Source: Ruminiclostridium sp.
GTDB lineage: Bacteria; Bacillota_A; Clostridia; Oscillospirales; Ruminococcaceae
Direction: 5' to 3'
DNA length: 8,901 nt
Assembly (NCBI GenBank): GCA_017550775.1
Contig: JAFZOA010000357.1
Span: 1-8,901, forward strand
Part shown: piece by piece, positions 7,167 to 8,901 of the stretch
Numbering within the stretch: position 1 is the first letter of the stretch
Layout of the letters: each line of letters begins with the position of its first letter
Position numbers and translations under genes: made by a program
The notes under the pieces: model-generated
Databases searched by the model: none
What the model was told of the DNA's origin: nothing
The model's input: only the letters and a program-made list of their open reading frames with translations

Positions 7167-7197
7167 GATGCCGGACTTTGCATTTATATCCGGCATC
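7167..7197 (-). terminator. Hairpin after the Mod-TraG open frame
   Basis: GATGCCGGA and TCCGGCATC form a perfect 9-base-pair stem with a 13-base loop, beginning 19 bases after the stop at 7216. The loop is long and no U-run follows on either strand. It may be a weak terminator or an RNA-stabilising stem. Confidence 0.45.
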
Positions 7198-7215
7198 TCG
7201 CCTATGACTCATATA

Positions 7216-8901
7216 TTAACTTTTAGGCGCTGTAATTGCACTGGAACGGTTTTTTATGTATGTGATATACCACACGCGACTTCTGCGATATATCAGATTT
7301 ATGTCTTTGGCGGTCAAGCTAACTTTATCCTGAGTATCAGAGATATCGCAGATATAGTCAGTGTCAGACTTGCCGAGATCAAAGCTATATGTTCCTTTCT
7401 CCAACTTGACTCTGTATGCCGGCAGTCGTAAAAGTGCATATATCACTTTATCACCCTCCTTCTTGTAAGCAAAACTGAGCTTGCAGATACGTCTATTAGC
7501 GGGACCGTAAGTGCTTACAATTGAGCGTGGAATATTATTTATAACAATATTGGTAGTTTCCGCTGTGTCCTTTATCGATTTGGGAGTTGAGCGAAATACA
7601 GACATATCCGGCTTTTCGGGCTCGTCCGTTACGTCAGTTTCACCCGTTTCATTATCTTCGTCCTTTTCATCTTCATATACCATCTCATCCGGTGCAAGAC
7701 GGTCAGCATATATCGGCTTTTGTCCACGCGTCAATATGTACTGCTTGTTCGTAGGCATATTGATGATATTTTCAAGCGGCACGTTAGCCAAATCGCTGAT
7801 ATATGAAGCAGTTTTGTAATCGTGTCCCCCAAGGTAGATTATATGATCACAGTTATTGATTATCGTTCGTGCCCTGTTTGATCCGTAAATCGCATCAAGC
7901 TGTGTAATTGATTGTAAAATAATACTGACACTGATCTCACGAGATCTGATTATACTGGAAATTTGATCGAAATTTTTAACCTCCGTAATAGCTCCAAAAT
8001 CGTCCAGTATAAATCGTACAGGAATATCAAGCCTGCTGTTTATATTATTATCTGCTTCCTCGATAAGGGCTTGGATAATCTGCGAAAAGAAGATATTGGC
8101 AATGCTATCCATACTTCTATCATCACGACTCGGATAAAAATCGCTCGTATCTGGATTATAATAGAAATAGTAAAATAGATTAGGTCTATCCTCTCTTAAA
8201 TCGTTTTCTCCCGTTTTTCTTAAATCTATCTCTCTATACTTTTTTCCATTATTATCAGTCTTATTATAGCGTTTTATTATTTTATCGTCCGTTGGTTCAA
8301 ATCCATACCATTTTACAGATATTTCGTTTTTAGCGTATATAATAACATATTCGTGTGAAGTTGCAATGTATTTATCATCCGAACGCCCTTTAGGGTTATT
8401 TATATTTGCTACTATACCTAAACAGTTTTCCTCACCCAATACTTCATCACAGATTTTTTTCATATTTTCCTGTTCATTGTAGTCAATTGAAATAAAAATA
8501 ACCCCGTCATCAGCAAGCAGATTCCTTGCCAGCATCAGCCTTGAATAGATCATACTGCACCAATCTGAATGATACCTACCAGCGGAAGCAGAATTCTCTC
8601 TTTTATAGTTAACATTACCTTCCTCATCAAAATATCCGGTTCCCTCATTATAATCTTCATTATCCATAATGAACGAATCGGGATATATAAAATCATGTCC
8701 CGTGTTGTACGGAGGGTCAATGTATATCATCTTTACCTTGCCGAGATAGCTCTCCTGCAAGAGTTTCAGCACTTCAAGATTGTCGCCCTCGATATAGAGA
8801 TTTTCAGTAGTATCCCAGTTTACGCTTTCTTCGGGGCAAGGGCGGAGAGTCTTTCGGATAGGACGGTTAGCTTCAGCAATAGCAGCTTTCTTGCCAACCC
8901 A
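7216..8901 (-). CDS. Chimeric open frame: type III DNA methyltransferase (Mod) N-terminal half joined to VirD4/TraG C-terminal half (5' end outside window)
   Basis: The frame has no stop from 8901 to 7216, so the gene starts upstream. The GTG at 8772 is internal; before it the frame reads family text such as NLYIEGDNLEVLKLL. The first part (8901 to about 8150) is a type III restriction-modification Mod subunit of the beta class. It has the catalytic motif DPPYNTG at 8698-8718, then LADDGVIFISIDYNE, and RPNLFYYFYYNP leading toward the target-recognition region. The AdoMet-binding FxGxG part that beta-class enzymes carry at the C terminus is absent. From about 8118 the text is that of a conjugative coupling ATPase (VirD4/TraG): DRSMDSIANIFFSQ, a Walker B-like ILDDFG at 7993-8010, then IRSREISVSIILQSITQL and NNCDHIIYLGG. 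Its Walker A half is missing. An acidic linker (DEKDEDNETGETD) and an unrecognised C-terminal domain follow. Neither activity can be intact. It is either a recombination fusion or a mis-assembly. Confidence 0.8.
   Translation of the reverse strand, partial: WVGKKAAIAEANRPIRKTLRPCPEESVNWDTTENLYIEGDNLEVLKLLQESYLGKVKMIYIDPPYNTGHDFIYPDSFIMDNEDYNEGTGYFDEEGNVNYKRENSASAGRYHSDWCSMIYSRLMLARNLLADDGVIFISIDYNEQENMKKICDEVLGEENCLGIVANINNPKGRSDDKYIATSHEYVIIYAKNEISVKWYGFEPTDDKIIKRYNKTDNNGKKYREIDLRKTGENDLREDRPNLFYYFYYNPDTSDFYPSRDDRSMDSIANIFFSQIIQALIEEADNNINSRLDIPVRFILDDFGAITEVKNFDQISSIIRSREISVSIILQSITQLDAIYGSNRARTIINNCDHIIYLGGHDYKTASYISDLANVPLENIINMPTNKQYILTRGQKPIYADRLAPDEMVYEDEKDEDNETGETDVTDEPEKPDMSVFRSTPKSIKDTAETTNIVINNIPRSIVSTYGPANRRICKLSFAYKKEGDKVIYALLRLPAYRVKLEKGTYSFDLGKSDTDYICDISDTQDKVSLTAKDINLIYRRSRVWYITYIKNRSSAITAPKS

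Noticed and set aside
7113..7196. Longer N terminus of the DUF6809-like protein, starting at 7196
   Set aside because: It overlaps the hairpin at 7167-7197, lacks a ribosome binding site and does not resemble the family; the ATG at 7112 has AAAGGAG.
8770..8772. GTG at 8772 as the start of the methyltransferase gene
   Set aside because: The frame continues to the window edge with conserved Mod text (YIEGDNLEVLKLL), so the GTG is an internal valine codon.
1..8901. CRISPR array, tRNA, rRNA or insertion sequence
   Set aside because: No spaced direct repeats, tRNA-like cloverleaf, rRNA text, transposase or terminal inverted repeats were seen by eye.

Overview
The window looks like Firmicutes DNA, most likely a gut or rumen Clostridia of the Oscillospiraceae/Ruminococcus kind. 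This is inferred from the gene families (a MATE transporter fused to an anti-sigma-type ATPase, a DUF6809-like protein, conjugation genes), from AGGAG-type ribosome binding sites and from mixed base composition. It is not shown by any marker gene. All complete genes except the first run on the minus strand.

Positions 2-1105 (+) hold the C-terminal part of a non-ribosomal peptide synthetase condensation domain, cut by the window edge. Convergent to it, with 6 bases between the stops, is a tightly packed minus-strand operon from 6371 down to 1112. In transcription order it contains: a condensation-like acyltransferase split in two by a frameshift near 5745; a lipoprotein metallophosphoesterase; an eight-helix membrane protein of unknown function; and a MATE transporter carrying a C-terminal HATPase domain of the RsbW/SpoIIAB type. 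Start/stop overlaps (ATGA, TAATG) and a short gap with a strong ribosome binding site tie the last genes together. The set reads as a small peptide- or lipid-conjugate biosynthesis and export locus, or a cell-surface modification locus. This role is inference.

From about 6391 to 8901 the character changes to conjugative-element and restriction-modification debris. An AAA+ (Clp-like) ATPase is cut off just after its Walker A region, and its remnant abuts the leader of the acyltransferase gene. Upstream of it are a complete small DUF6809-like gene and two hairpins. Next is one long open frame, 7216-8901 and open at the window edge. It joins the N-terminal half of a type III DNA methyltransferase (Mod) in frame to the C-terminal half of a VirD4/TraG coupling ATPase. 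Each half lacks the other essential half of its family: Mod lacks its AdoMet-binding C-terminal part, and TraG lacks its Walker A part.

The two abrupt breaks (about 8118-8150 and about 6391) bracket a 1.7 kb conjugation segment. This is either a real mosaic left by recombination or a mis-joined assembly. Read mapping across these two points is the most decisive test in the window. The most biologically interesting intact item is the MATE-HATPase fusion and the operon around it.
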